From the NCBI GenBank assembly GCA_910578195.1, contig CAJTOY010000002.1, forward strand, positions 213,862 to 277,861: a stretch of DNA of 64,000 nt, read 5' to 3'. Of this stretch, positions 1 through 8,784 are shown one piece after another (position 1 is the first letter of the stretch; every line of letters starts with the position of its first letter). The translations under genes were made by a program, and so were the position numbers. This DNA is from an uncultured Christensenella sp. (GTDB taxonomy: Bacteria; Bacillota; Clostridia; Christensenellales; Borkfalkiaceae). Below the pieces are notes generated by a model that searched no databases, was not told where the DNA came from, and saw only the letters and a program-made list of their open reading frames with translations.

Positions 1-1101
1 TTCTAAACCGAACAGTTTAATCATTTCTTCGGCGTAATCTTTACTTACCGCATTAAAAGCAATTTCCTGTTCAACCGTTGGCATAAAGAGTTGGTAGTTG
101 GGATTTTGATAAACCACGCCAACGCTCTTAAACCATTTCTTACCGCGATAGCGTTTACCGAATTTCGGGTTAAGCGTTTGCACTATTTCGCCTTTCGTCG
201 GCTTATAAAGCCTTGCGAGTAACCGCATAAGCGTAGTTTTACCGCAACCGTTTTCGCCGAGAAGCAACAACCGTTCGCCCTCGTAAACTTCAAAACTTAC
301 ATCCTTTAATATCTCTTTTTTCTTTATCGAAAACGCAACGTGATTAACCGAGAATAACACTTTACCCTTTTCGTGGCTGTCGGAATTATCTTCTATTGTA
401 ACGGTCTGAGAAAGCAAATATTCCTGCTTATTCTCTATCTTCGTAACAACGCCGGCGCGAATGTTCCAAACGCTGTCAACAAACGGCAACACCATATCGA
501 GCCTATGCTCCACTACCAAAACGGCGTACCCTGCCTTTGCAAGTTGCCGTAATGTATCCATTAAAAGATTTGCGCTCTCTACGTCGAGATTTGCAAGCGG
601 CTCGTCGAGTATCAAAATACGTTGTCCCGTCGCAAGCGTTGACGCGGTTATAAGCCGTTGTTTTTGTCCACCCGACAGCGTTCGCGTCTGCGCAGTTTTG
701 TCTAACTCAACTATCGTACATACCCTATCAATCTGCGCCCCGATTTTATCTGCCGCAAGCGCAAAATTCTCGCACCCGAACGCAATTTCGTCGTCTACCG
801 TTTTATGTATTATCTGACTGTCGGCGTTCTGTAAAACCACGCCTACTTTACGGCACGTTTGCGCCAACTTCTGCCATATAATAGACTTACCGTCAACAAA
901 CACTTCACCCGTTATTTCGCCCTTTACGATATTAGGTATAATGCCCGACACAATCGAAAGTAACGTGCTTTTTCCTTCGCCCGAAAGACCGGACAACAGC
1001 GCGACTTCGCCGTAGTCAACGTAAAAGTCCACGTCCGATAAAACCTTATCGGAAAAACCGCTATATGAAAAACTTACATTCTTTAATTCGATTGCTCTCA
1101 T
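1..1101 (-). CDS. Fused ECF transporter ATPase (two ABC domains), cut by window edge
   Basis: Reads leftwards from the ATG at 1101 and runs off position 1; 367 codons are visible. Two ABC ATPase domains lie in one chain. The first has Walker A GLSGEGKST, signature LSGGQ and Walker B LILDEP. The second has Walker A GENGCGKTT near residue 283 and is cut before its signature. Such fused double ATPases are typical of ECF (energy-coupling factor) importers. The start overlaps the end of the EcfT gene by four bases (ATGA), making this the last visible gene of a seven-gene operon starting at 6579. It should power uptake of whatever the S component at 1775-2449 binds. The ligand cannot be read; an iron, haem or siderophore-type ligand is inferred from the DtxR-like regulators nearby. 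Confidence 0.9.
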   Translation of the reverse strand, partial: MRAIELKNVSFSYSGFSDKVLSDVDFYVDYGEVALLSGLSGEGKSTLLSIVSGIIPNIVKGEITGEVFVDGKSIIWQKLAQTCRKVGVVLQNADSQIIHKTVDDEIAFGCENFALAADKIGAQIDRVCTIVELDKTAQTRTLSGGQKQRLITASTLATGQRILILDEPLANLDVESANLLMDTLRQLAKAGYAVLVVEHRLDMVLPFVDSVWNIRAGVVTKIENKQEYLLSQTVTIEDNSDSHEKGKVLFSVNHVAFSIKKKEILKDVSFEVYEGERLLLLGENGCGKTTLMRLLARLYKPTKGEIVQTLNPKFGKRYRGKKWFKSVGVVYQNPNYQLFMPTVEQEIAFNAVSKDYAEEMIKLFGLE

Positions 1102-1775
1102 AACACCACCGCCAAAACAATGCCTGCAATCAGACCGAGAATATACAGCACATCCATATAATTAATTGCTTCCTTTTTATAGACCGTATACTTCGATTTT
1201 CCGAGCGTAAAGCCGCGCGTTTCGATAGACAGCGCAAGAGTATCGGATATATCGACGAGCCGTGTTACAAGCGGAATCAAGAAAGCACGGTAAAAGATTT
1301 TCGGGTTGAGTATACTTCCTGCGCCGCGTGTTTTCATCGCTTCGCGCACGCGCTTTATTTCCGCTCGTAGTACGGGAATGAACGACATCGTTATAAGCAT
1401 ACCGAGCGTTATTCCTCGCGGCGTATGTAACTGCGATAAATTGCGTGTCATAGCGACCGCTTGTATGCTCATACTCGGCACTATTGCCAAAAACACCGCA
1501 CCGAATCTATTAGCCATTGCTAACGCACTGTCAAAATTTTTTCCGCTTGAAAAGTACGCTATAAGCGCAAACACGCCGCCAAACACGATAAATAGCGGCA
1601 ACGCTTTCAGTGCCTGTTTATAGCAACCGAACAGTATCACCCACACAAGTGCGCCGAGCAAAAAATACGAACACACAACCGTCCGCGCCATAACAAGACC
1701 GAACACCATAATAAGTAACGCCGACGCAATCGCTATAAGCGGATATAGATTTCTTTTGTTTCTGAAAAACGCCAT
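1098..1775 (-). CDS. ECF transporter transmembrane component EcfT
   Basis: 225 residues with five or so hydrophobic segments, matching the EcfT/CbiQ family. The two short arginine motifs that couple EcfT to the ATPases are present as KTRGAG and ETRGF in the C-terminal cytoplasmic part. I chose the ATG at 1775 over a longer reading from 1844. It forms a TAATG junction with the stop of the upstream S-component gene, whereas the longer form would run 70 bases into that gene and adds no hydrophobic segment. Together with the ATPase and S component it forms a complete ECF importer in the membrane. Translation is probably coupled along the operon, as every junction overlaps. Confidence 0.9.
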   Translation of the reverse strand: MAFFRNKRNLYPLIAIASALLIMVFGLVMARTVVCSYFLLGALVWVILFGCYKQALKALPLFIVFGGVFALIAYFSSGKNFDSALAMANRFGAVFLAIVPSMSIQAVAMTRNLSQLHTPRGITLGMLITMSFIPVLRAEIKRVREAMKTRGAGSILNPKIFYRAFLIPLVTRLVDISDTLALSIETRGFTLGKSKYTVYKKEAINYMDVLYILGLIAGIVLAVVL

Positions 1776-2449
1776 TACTTCAACTTTCCTGCTTTCTTTA
1801 ATTCTCTTGCTATAACCATACCTATGACCGAGCCGACAAAACAAACGGCAATTACGGCAAACGATATTCCTACGGTCAATCCTACGTTACCGCCGCCGAT
1901 AAACATCGACACAGCGGCTTTTTCTTCGCCGCTTACCGTGTAGAACACATTGTAGTACATATACAACAGCGGCAAAGTGAGCGGCATATACAGCGTTCCT
2001 GCAAACACGCACGCCCAATCGTTTTTATACCCTCTGAATATCAAAAGCGTAAGTAGTTCCGCAACAAGGGCACACGCAATCAATAGCACCATAGGCGGGA
2101 ACATAAACACAAGGAATATCGAAATAAACATCGACTGCAATAAAAGCGCAAACGGCTTTTTTACTTTCATCATACCGATTACGGGGAACAGCGAAAACTG
2201 AATACCCAAGCCGAGTTGTATGATACCGAACAACGGCACGTTTACAAGTAACGGCATAATCGCGCCCGTAACAAGCGTACAGCACGTTATGATTGCAAGG
2301 AACACAATGTCCTTTATCATATACTTTTGAAAAACTTTGTTTTTCTTATTACCCGACGCGGCTTCTTCTTGTTCGATTATATCCGCTATGCGCTGTTCTT
2401 CTTCACTCAAACGCACAAGTTCGAGTATTGCTTTTTCTCTTACGGTCAT
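1775..2449 (-). CDS. ECF S component, Trep_Strep/MptS-like membrane protein
   Basis: 224 residues: a charged N-terminal stretch of about 45 residues, then five to six hydrophobic helices. Its length, topology and position directly before EcfT and EcfA fit the Trep_Strep-type S components. The S component is the substrate-binding subunit of an ECF importer. It overlaps the upstream ABC gene by four bases (2446-2449). The substrate is unknown; the partner genes (two exporter-fold ABC half-transporters and a YgbA-like protein behind a DtxR-type operator) suggest a metal-related compound, which is inference. Similar S components have also been placed in unrelated vitamin or precursor uptake operons, so the ligand stays open. 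Confidence 0.75.
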   Translation of the reverse strand: MTVREKAILELVRLSEEEQRIADIIEQEEAASGNKKNKVFQKYMIKDIVFLAIITCCTLVTGAIMPLLVNVPLFGIIQLGLGIQFSLFPVIGMMKVKKPFALLLQSMFISIFLVFMFPPMVLLIACALVAELLTLLIFRGYKNDWACVFAGTLYMPLTLPLLYMYYNVFYTVSGEEKAAVSMFIGGGNVGLTVGISFAVIAVCFVGSVIGMVIARELKKAGKLK

Positions 2450-4131
2450 ACTTTTACCTCTTGCATTTTCCCTTCGTCCACACGATAGATACGGTCGGCA
2501 ATCGCCATCGTACTCTCCCTGTGCGACACAAGAATAATACTCTTTTTACTCTTTTGCTCTTTGAGCGCTTTTAAGATTATGCCCTCGTTGATACTGTCTA
2601 CGTTGCTCGTCGGCTCGTCCAAAAGGATAAGTTCGCTACCTTTCAAAAACGCTCTCGCAAGTCCTATGCGCTGTTTCTCGCCGGCAGAAAGATTGTCGCC
2701 GAGCGCGCCCACTTGCGTTTTGTAACCGTTGGGCAACGTCATAATAAAGTCGTGAACGGAAGCCAATCGGCACGCTGCTTCAAGTTCTTCTTGGCTGGTG
2801 TTGGGGTTTGCGATTCGCAAGTTGTCCTCTATTGTTTCGTCGAAAAGGTACGTCGTTTGACTTACCATTGTTACGTTGTCCAAAAGATTGTCCGAATTCA
2901 CTTTGTCAATGTCGATTCCGTTGTAGGCAATCTCGCCGCCCTTCTTTTGCCAAAAACGAAGCAACAGTTTTAAGAACGTAGATTTACCGCAACCGCTCTC
3001 GCCGACAATACCGATTATCTCGCCCTTTTCGGCGTGCATTTTAATATCGCGCAATACTTCCGTCTGCTCGTTGTAACTAAACGATAAGTCGGACACGTTC
3101 AAGTTTTCGTATTCGATATTCTCGCCATTCTTCACTTCGGTTACGGCAGGTTTTTCGGCAAGCAAATTCAGCACTCTATCGCCGCTTGCGAACGTCTGCG
3201 TAAGATTGCTCGGCAATGCCGATATTGCAATAACGGGACCGAACGAGCCGAACACCGCCACTACGCCGATTATCATTTTTCCGATAGAGAGCATATCGAA
3301 ATGCACAAGCAAGATGCCGACGATAAGCGTCGCTATTATGAACAGTGATACCGTAAGTTCGGTTGCCGCCGCTCGGCTACCGTTATGCTTCATTTTCTTT
3401 GTTTCTTTCAGTAACAGTTCGCTACGGCGGTTCACTTCATTTTCGCGCTCCTCGCCCGCATTGTTCAATACGATGTCTTTAATGCCCTTGATGCTGTCAA
3501 GAAAGTACGCATTGAAAGACGCAAATTCGGCACGGTATTTAACGCCGCTTTCTTTAAGCCTTGACGAAGAAATCATAGGCACTACAATTCCTATCACCAG
3601 ATATGCAACCACCGCCGCAAGCGCAAGATACCAAGACGACACAAACCCGACAAACAGAAAAACCGCAGTAGATACCAATACGGCAATACATATCGGTGAA
3701 ATGGTATGTGCATAGAACACTTCGAGCGTTTCTATGTCGCTCGTTATCATAGCGATGATACTGCCTTTCTGCTTGCTTTCGAGTTTTGCCGGACACAACG
3801 TGCGAAGCGCACCGAATATCTTATCGCGCAAAACCGCCAAAAGTTTGAACGCTATAAAGTGATTGCTGTACTGCTCGAAGTAGCGCAAGATGCCGCGCAG
3901 AACGCCGCAACCTACGGCAATTCCTATTATTAAACCGTAGGATAGCGAAATCGCTTCGCCAAGCGCTTTTGCAACGCCCACCGCGCCGAATACGGTAACG
4001 CCCATAGCGCAGATAAAACCGATACTGCCGTTTATAACGGCTAAAATCATTATGTAAGCGAGAGAGCCGAGCAAAAGTATAAGGCTTGCCATAATCTTTG
4101 CGCCGCTTCTGCGTAACTTTTTCTTACTCAT
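2446..4131 (-). CDS. ABC half-transporter, membrane domain plus ATPase (CydC/IrtB-like)
   Basis: 561 residues with an N-terminal six-helix type IV (exporter-fold) membrane domain and a C-terminal ATPase. Walker A is GESGCGKST and Walker B LILLDEPTS. The signature reads LSAGEKQR rather than LSGGQ, a variant seen in heterodimeric exporters. It overlaps both neighbours by four bases and follows a similar gene at 4128-5846, so the two products very probably form a heterodimer. Pairs of this fold beside ECF genes and iron regulators include IrtAB-like systems that import siderophores despite the exporter fold. Import of an iron chelate is therefore a reasonable hypothesis, but drug or peptide export cannot be excluded. 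Confidence 0.85.
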   Translation of the reverse strand: MSKKKLRRSGAKIMASLILLLGSLAYIMILAVINGSIGFICAMGVTVFGAVGVAKALGEAISLSYGLIIGIAVGCGVLRGILRYFEQYSNHFIAFKLLAVLRDKIFGALRTLCPAKLESKQKGSIIAMITSDIETLEVFYAHTISPICIAVLVSTAVFLFVGFVSSWYLALAAVVAYLVIGIVVPMISSSRLKESGVKYRAEFASFNAYFLDSIKGIKDIVLNNAGEERENEVNRRSELLLKETKKMKHNGSRAAATELTVSLFIIATLIVGILLVHFDMLSIGKMIIGVVAVFGSFGPVIAISALPSNLTQTFASGDRVLNLLAEKPAVTEVKNGENIEYENLNVSDLSFSYNEQTEVLRDIKMHAEKGEIIGIVGESGCGKSTFLKLLLRFWQKKGGEIAYNGIDIDKVNSDNLLDNVTMVSQTTYLFDETIEDNLRIANPNTSQEELEAACRLASVHDFIMTLPNGYKTQVGALGDNLSAGEKQRIGLARAFLKGSELILLDEPTSNVDSINEGIILKALKEQKSKKSIILVSHRESTMAIADRIYRVDEGKMQEVKV

Positions 4132-5846
4132 AATGCGTAGCCCTCCTCTAACTGTTTTTGCGTGGTAAACAACTTTTCATAGCCGTGTTTATCGCTCATC
4201 AGAACGGTATGTTCGCCGCTTTCTTTCACTTCGCCGTTTTCCATAAAGTAGATATTGTCGGCGGGTACTACGTTCGCCAAGCGGTGTGAAATTACGATTA
4301 CGCTCTTATTCTTCGATAGTATCTTTATGTTCCGCATAATGATTGCTTCGCTTTCCACGTCGATATTGCTCGTCGCTTCGTCGAAAACGTAAATATCTTT
4401 GTCCGCAACGAGATTGACCGCAAGCGCAAGCCGCTGTTTCTGACCGCCCGATATATTGTTCGCATCCTCCGTTATCACTTTGTCGAGTCCGCCGTTCTCG
4501 CGGATAAACTCCGCAAGATTGACCGCTTCGAGCGCGGCGTAGATTTGTTCGTCCGTCGCCGCTTTGTTTGCAAGCAAAAAGTTTTCACGCACCGTTTCGT
4601 TAAAAATATAGGTATTGTAACTGACTGCCGCAAGATGCGAGTAGTAACTCTCGCGCGACAGGCTTTCAAGCGGAACGTCGCCAACTGTTATGCTGCCGCT
4701 TTTCGGTCTGAACGCGCCGACAAGCATATTGACTACGGTTGATTTACCGCAACCGCTCTCGCCGACGATTGCCGTCATTCCCTTTTCGGGGAACGTCATA
4801 GACACGTTTTTAAGCACGTCGCGCTCTCCGTCGTAAGAGAACGTAACGCCTTTGAGTTCAATCGTTTTTCCGCACACTTCTTCCGTCCCCCATTCGGGAT
4901 CGGGCGTGTTCAGAAGCGATATAATTTTCTTTCCTGCGCTCGCGCCGTTCATCGCAATGTGGAACGCCGAGCCGAACGCCCGAAGCGGCAGGAAGAACTC
5001 GACCGCCACAAGGCATAGAAACAGCGCGTATATGGGCGACAATCCCCAAAACGCCGCGCCGCATATTGAAAGCGCGATTCCCGCGCCCGCACCGCCGTAT
5101 GCAACCAAGTCCATTATGGTCGTGCTTGCAAGTTGCATTACAAGCACTTTCATTGTGATTTTTCTAAACTCCTCCGCGCTCTCGTTCATCTTGCCGTGCT
5201 GGGCTTCGTCCGCTTTGAATATCTTTAATTCCTTTAAGCCTTGCACGCTGTCAAGGAATTTATCGCCCATCGAAGTGTACTTGCCCCAATATTTTGCAAA
5301 TATCTTTTTGGCGTACTTCGATACAGCAATAATCGAAACGGGTATCAGCGGAACACAAGCAAGCAACACAAGAGCCGTGCGCCAATCTATCCATACGCAA
5401 ATAATAAATAGGATTATGGGTGCAAGCATAGCAAAAAAGAACTGCGGCAAGTAACTCGAATAATACAAATCAAGTTGCTCCACGCCCTCCATACTCACTT
5501 GCGTAAGTCCTGCCATACTCATACCGTCGGTGGAACGAACGCCGAGTTTGACTATCTTATTGTAAGTACGTTCGCGCAGATCCTTTTTTACACGCCTGCC
5601 CAATACGTCTTTAATATCGCCCGTAAGTCTTGTCATAGTATAACGAACGGCTATACACACTACGGCGCAAATCGCGGGATACAAATACATAATCGGCTCA
5701 GCTTTCGTTATGGCAAGGTAAATAGCCCAACAAATGCTTGCCGTGATACCCACGTTTGCGACGAGTCCCAAAACTTGCAAGGCAACGGCAATAAAGATGT
5801 ACTTTTTATTCTTGCCTATCAGTTTGAACAACTCTTTGTCTATCAT
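4128..5846 (-). CDS. ABC half-transporter, membrane domain plus ATPase (CydD/IrtA-like)
   Basis: 572 residues with the same layout as the gene that follows it: six hydrophobic segments over about 300 residues, then an ATPase with Walker A GESGCGKST, signature ISGGQKQR and Walker B IYVFDEATS. An intact signature here and a variant one in the partner is the usual asymmetry of heterodimeric ABC pairs. The start ATG at 5846 overlaps the stop of the YgbA-like gene by four bases. It is the fourth gene of the operon that begins at 6579 behind a DtxR-type box. It acts in the cytoplasmic membrane; substrate unknown. Confidence 0.85.
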   Translation of the reverse strand: MIDKELFKLIGKNKKYIFIAVALQVLGLVANVGITASICWAIYLAITKAEPIMYLYPAICAVVCIAVRYTMTRLTGDIKDVLGRRVKKDLRERTYNKIVKLGVRSTDGMSMAGLTQVSMEGVEQLDLYYSSYLPQFFFAMLAPIILFIICVWIDWRTALVLLACVPLIPVSIIAVSKYAKKIFAKYWGKYTSMGDKFLDSVQGLKELKIFKADEAQHGKMNESAEEFRKITMKVLVMQLASTTIMDLVAYGGAGAGIALSICGAAFWGLSPIYALFLCLVAVEFFLPLRAFGSAFHIAMNGASAGKKIISLLNTPDPEWGTEEVCGKTIELKGVTFSYDGERDVLKNVSMTFPEKGMTAIVGESGCGKSTVVNMLVGAFRPKSGSITVGDVPLESLSRESYYSHLAAVSYNTYIFNETVRENFLLANKAATDEQIYAALEAVNLAEFIRENGGLDKVITEDANNISGGQKQRLALAVNLVADKDIYVFDEATSNIDVESEAIIMRNIKILSKNKSVIVISHRLANVVPADNIYFMENGEVKESGEHTVLMSDKHGYEKLFTTQKQLEEGYAL

Positions 5847-6217
5847 TTTCTTTTGCCTCCGATTTCAAGCGTTTTTTTGTATTTAATCATCTGCACAACG
5901 TGTGAGATTGCAAATATTGGATGCGTAAAGAGCATACGCGGTCCGGCATATTTCATTACCGCTTTTATCTTTTCGCGCATTTCGGGTTTGTAACAGTGTA
6001 TTTTGCAAAACGAGCAAAACTTTTTGTTTACCTTAAACGGACACATTGAAAGCCTGAATAACGCATATTCTGTAAGTTCACTGCACTCGGCGCAAACCTT
6101 GCCGCGCTCGACGCCCTGCGCTTTTCTTGTCGTCTTGTGCTTACCCTTGCAATACTTATTTATCATCACGGGAATAAGTTTCTTTTCCTTATTCCACGCT
6201 TTCAGTTCGTCTTTCAT
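5843..6217 (-). CDS. YgbA-family (nitrous-oxide-stimulated promoter) small cysteine-rich protein
   Basis: 124 residues. It resembles the YgbA_NO family of small proteins with conserved cysteines: CAECSELTEYA, then MCPF, then FCSFCKIHCY, then a PRMLFTHP stretch. The function of the family is poorly known; members are induced by nitrosative stress or iron limitation in some bacteria. Both ends overlap neighbours by four bases, so it is made together with the DtxR-like protein before it and the ABC pair after it. Cysteine spacing would suit binding a metal or an Fe-S cluster (inference). A link to iron handling fits the operon better than a direct nitric-oxide role. Confidence 0.75.
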   Translation of the reverse strand: MKDELKAWNKEKKLIPVMINKYCKGKHKTTRKAQGVERGKVCAECSELTEYALFRLSMCPFKVNKKFCSFCKIHCYKPEMREKIKAVMKYAGPRMLFTHPIFAISHVVQMIKYKKTLEIGGKRK

Positions 6218-6579
6218 ACTTTATTCGCCCTCGCAAACATCAGCACGCCTTTACGGCTTTCTTCGCCGAGTGCGCACGCCGCGCCCAACGCTTCGTCAAA
6301 TGCTCTGTCTTTCGGCGTACCCAAATGCCGCTGTAACTTATCACCGATAAAATCAATGACTACAAGATAATCGGCAATTTCGCTCAAACCTTTTTCGGTT
6401 AGCAATACCCTCTTGCCGTTGTGATAAAAATAGCCGTTTGCAATAAGCCGCTCGACAGCATTGCATACGCTTACTTTCGTTACGTCCAACCGCTTTGCCA
6501 TTGCGGACATTCTTGCGCCGTTACCGCCTTCATTCAGTTCGTTTGCAGTAATCAAATATCTTAACTCCGATACCGTCAT
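6214..6579 (-). CDS. Short DtxR-like winged-helix regulator
   Basis: 121 residues from the ATG at 6579. An N-terminal winged helix (ELRYLITANEL, MSAMAKRLDVTKVSVCNAVERL, then GYFYHNGKRVLLTEKG) resembles the DNA-binding half of DtxR/MntR proteins. The rest is short and lacks an obvious dimerisation or SH3 domain. A TTG at 6603 is in frame, but it would put the start inside the operator and has no ribosome site; the ATG has an AGG-rich stretch upstream. It is first gene of the operon, directly downstream of a perfect 9-bp inverted repeat at 6603-6624. It may sense the same metal as the longer repressor at 6768-7136 or modulate it; this is inference. Confidence 0.7.
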   Translation of the reverse strand: MTVSELRYLITANELNEGGNGARMSAMAKRLDVTKVSVCNAVERLIANGYFYHNGKRVLLTEKGLSEIADYLVVIDFIGDKLQRHLGTPKDRAFDEALGAACALGEESRKGVLMFARANKV

Positions 6580-6605
6580 ATTCTTTTCCTGCTCTCCTTT
6601 CAATA

Positions 6606-6621
6606 GTTAGCGTAGGCTAAC
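6606..6621. promoter_or_regulatory. DtxR/IdeR-type operator, box 1
   Basis: GTTAGCGTAGGCTAAC, the core of a perfect inverted repeat with 9-bp arms (6603-6611 and 6616-6624) around GTAG. It lies 27 bases upstream of the ATG of the seven-gene operon, where bound repressor would cover the promoter. The core TTAG-N6-CTAA matches the established DtxR/IdeR iron box. Confidence 0.75.
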
Positions 6622-6659
6622 TATACCGTAAAAAAATATATCGTGTATTTGTTCTGTCA

Positions 6660-6675
6660 GTAAGTCATTGCTAAC
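6660..6675. promoter_or_regulatory. DtxR-type operator, box 2 (one mismatch)
   Basis: GTAAGTCATTGCTAAC, same 16-bp spacing as box 1 with one mismatch in the left arm. It lies 38 bases upstream of box 1, about where the -35 region or an upstream binding site of the seven-gene operon would be. Confidence 0.5.
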
Positions 6676-6683
6676 TAACAAAC

Positions 6684-6718
6684 AAAAAATTGCGGAGTCG
6701 TTTCCCGCACTCCGCAAT
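6684..6718 (-). terminator. Terminator of the DtxR-type gene
   Basis: On the minus strand a 9-bp stem, TTGCGGAGT with ACTCCGCAA, is followed by six Ts. It separates the repressor gene from the downstream metal operon, which must therefore start from its own promoter. Confidence 0.85.
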
Positions 6719-6756
6719 ATATTATAAACCAAAGTCAATTTTTATATCAAGTAAAA

Positions 6757-6772
6757 GTTAGTTATTGCTAAC
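6757..6772. promoter_or_regulatory. DtxR-type operator-like sequence, box 3
   Basis: GTTAGTTATTGCTAAC has perfect 5-bp arms at the same spacing as the other boxes. It overlaps the stop codon (6768-6770) of the repressor gene, an unexpected place for an operator. It may be an extra repressor-binding site or coincidence. Confidence 0.4.
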
Positions 6773-7136
6773 CATTTTTTACAAACTTTTTCAATACCTC
6801 AAATAGTTCGGGCGTTATGACGTGTTCGATTCGGCAAGCATTTTCCTCTGCCATTTCGTGATCCGCACCCGTTATTTCAAGCAATTTCGTTATGACAGTA
6901 TGGCGTTCGTATATGCCTTCCGCTTTATTCTTCCCTTCTTCGGTTAAATGAAGCACACCGTCCTGCCCTATCGTCAAATATCCTTTACTTACAAGGGATT
7001 TTAATGCGTATGACACCGACGGCTTGGAATAACCGAGTTCTTCCGCTACGTTTATCGCGTGGACGTTAGCGCTTTTTTGTTTAAGTAACAGTATCGTTTC
7101 AAGATACATTTCTTCTGATTCTTGATATTTGACCAT
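6768..7136 (-). CDS. DtxR/MntR-family metal-dependent repressor
   Basis: 122 residues. The N-terminal winged helix (YLETILLLKQKSANVHAINVAEELGYSK...) and the metal-binding dimer helices with the conserved IYERHTVI and ENACRIEHVIT motifs are those of MntR/DtxR proteins. The C-terminal SH3 domain of larger DtxR proteins is absent, as in MntR. The gene has its own promoter with an operator over the start site (7150-7165) and its own terminator, so it is probably autoregulated. It is the best candidate to bind the five GTTAG-N6-CTAAC boxes in this island. The iron-box-like operators point to iron sensing, but manganese cannot be excluded from sequence. Confidence 0.9.
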   Translation of the reverse strand: MVKYQESEEMYLETILLLKQKSANVHAINVAEELGYSKPSVSYALKSLVSKGYLTIGQDGVLHLTEEGKNKAEGIYERHTVITKLLEITGADHEMAEENACRIEHVITPELFEVLKKFVKNG

Positions 7137-7149
7137 AACTACCCCTTGC

Positions 7150-7198
7150 GTTAGCCTATGCTTACTTTAATTATATACGATTTGATTGCATTTGTAAA
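7150..7198 (-). promoter_or_regulatory. Promoter of the DtxR-type gene with overlapping operator (box 4)
   Basis: Minus strand: -35 TTTACA (7193-7198), 17-bp spacer, -10 TATAAT (7170-7175). Immediately downstream is GTAAGCATAGGCTAAC (7150-7165), a box with one mismatch that would cover the transcription start. GGGGT before the ATG is the ribosome site. This geometry is what simple autorepression requires. Confidence 0.8.
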
Positions 7199-7232
7199 GC
7201 CGGCGCATAGGCTTTAAGGGATGTTTTAGATA

Positions 7233-8657
7233 TTATTTTAACAGTTCTATTTCTTCTGCCTTTTTCTCTTGTTTCATCATCTTGTCGATTCCCATAAACA
7301 AAGCAACCGTAAGTCCTGCCGTTACGAGCATAGCAAGCAAATCGGCTATCGGTGCGGATACCAAAATTCCGTCCACACCGTAGAATATGGGCAATACGCA
7401 AATAAGCGGAACAAAACAAATAATATCGCGTATAAGCGAAGTAAGTACCGCAAACACGGGTTTTCCCACCGCTTGGAAGAATATAGACGACATTTTAATC
7501 GTACAAGTGAATATTACGAGCGCAAGGAAAATGCGGAACGTCTTACGGGCAAATTCCCAATAATCGTCGGGATTGGGTATGTTCGTCGGTTTCCCGAACA
7601 TTCCCACAACCGCGTCGGGCGCGGCTTCGAAAAGAATGGTCGCTATTGCCCCTACTACAACTGTACACAACAAAATCGAACGGTACAGTTTCTTTATCCT
7701 GTCGAAATTTCTCGCGCCCATATTAAAACCGATAATCGGCTGACAGCCGAGAACAATGCCCACGACGATATTGATAACCACCGTGAACACCTTACTCTCT
7801 ATGCCTATTACGGCAATGGGAATATCCGCGCCGTACTTTGACATAGAGCCGTATTTGGCAAGCATTATGTTACAAACGAGCGAAATGACGACTATCGTCA
7901 TTTGCGTGATGAGCGACGACAGACCGAGTTTGAACGCTTCGCCGTATGTTTTGAAATCGGGTATCAGACTTTTAAGAGTCAACTTAAAAGTCTTTGTGCG
8001 GAACAAATAAATTATCGAAATGACGAACGACACGCATTGTCCTATAACCGTCGCCCACGCCGCGCCCGACATTCCCCACTTGCAAGCGAAAATGAAAATC
8101 GGGTCGAGTACGATATTTACGACTGCGCCGGCAAGCATTGACAGCATGGACCACGACGGACTTCCGTCCGCGCGGACGACTGCGTTTATCATATTGGACA
8201 GCATATATACCGGAAAGAAACCGAGTATGATATTGAAATATTCAACCGCATAGCCGATACTGTTTTCGGATGCACCGAACAGCGTGAGCATTTGCGTTTT
8301 GAGCGGATAGAATATTGCAAGCAATACAACGCTTACGATAACGGTAAGCGTCATACCCGTGCCTACGCACTTATGAATCTTGCCCGTATCGCCCTTGCCT
8401 TGATGAATGTTGATATACGCCGCCGAGCCGTCGCCGAAATACCACGCAAAACCCTGCGCGATAATGAATATCGGGAACACAACGCCCGTTGCGGCGTTGC
8501 CGAGCGTAGACAGTTCGCTGTTGCCTACGAAAATTTGGTCAACGATATTATAGAGCGCCGCCACCAACAGCGACAGCACACACGGAATACAAAACTTGAC
8601 CATTAGTTTGGATATTTTCTCTTTACCCAAAAAATCCGAACTTTGCACATTGTCCAT
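7233..8657 (-). CDS. MATE-family efflux protein (MepA-like)
   Basis: 474 residues with about twelve hydrophobic segments in two homologous halves, as in the MATE family. Examples are the N-terminal CIPCVLSLLVAALYNIVDQIFVG segment and the GADIPIAVIGIESK loop before helix 7. MATE proteins export drugs or metabolites in exchange for Na+ or H+. The start ATG at 8657 follows GGAG by eight bases. The gene has its own promoter (8785-8813), and a strong terminator hairpin (8730-8762) lies between promoter and start, so expression probably depends on anti-termination. It is followed by a weak hairpin and the DtxR-type gene. It may export a chelator or protect against a toxic compound; this is inference. 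Confidence 0.9.
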   Translation of the reverse strand: MDNVQSSDFLGKEKISKLMVKFCIPCVLSLLVAALYNIVDQIFVGNSELSTLGNAATGVVFPIFIIAQGFAWYFGDGSAAYINIHQGKGDTGKIHKCVGTGMTLTVIVSVVLLAIFYPLKTQMLTLFGASENSIGYAVEYFNIILGFFPVYMLSNMINAVVRADGSPSWSMLSMLAGAVVNIVLDPIFIFACKWGMSGAAWATVIGQCVSFVISIIYLFRTKTFKLTLKSLIPDFKTYGEAFKLGLSSLITQMTIVVISLVCNIMLAKYGSMSKYGADIPIAVIGIESKVFTVVINIVVGIVLGCQPIIGFNMGARNFDRIKKLYRSILLCTVVVGAIATILFEAAPDAVVGMFGKPTNIPNPDDYWEFARKTFRIFLALVIFTCTIKMSSIFFQAVGKPVFAVLTSLIRDIICFVPLICVLPIFYGVDGILVSAPIADLLAMLVTAGLTVALFMGIDKMMKQEKKAEEIELLK

Positions 8658-8724
8658 AAAAAATCTCCGTCAAAACGTATTCGTCTTTGTCGGAGTAAAG
8701 AGCGTCTGAAACCTGCTTTGAACA

Positions 8725-8762
8725 TAAAAACGGCGTAGAATCCCGTCGAAATTCTACGCCGT
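8725..8762 (-). terminator. Intrinsic terminator inside the MATE leader
   Basis: On the minus strand, 12-bp arms ACGGCGTAGAAT and ATTCTACGCCGT enclose a nine-base loop and are followed by TTTTTATG. It ends any read-through from the ABC pair. It also lies within the 5' leader of the MATE mRNA, so it can act as an attenuator. Confidence 0.85.
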
Positions 8763-8784
8763 AAACTGCTGTTCAACGCTATAT

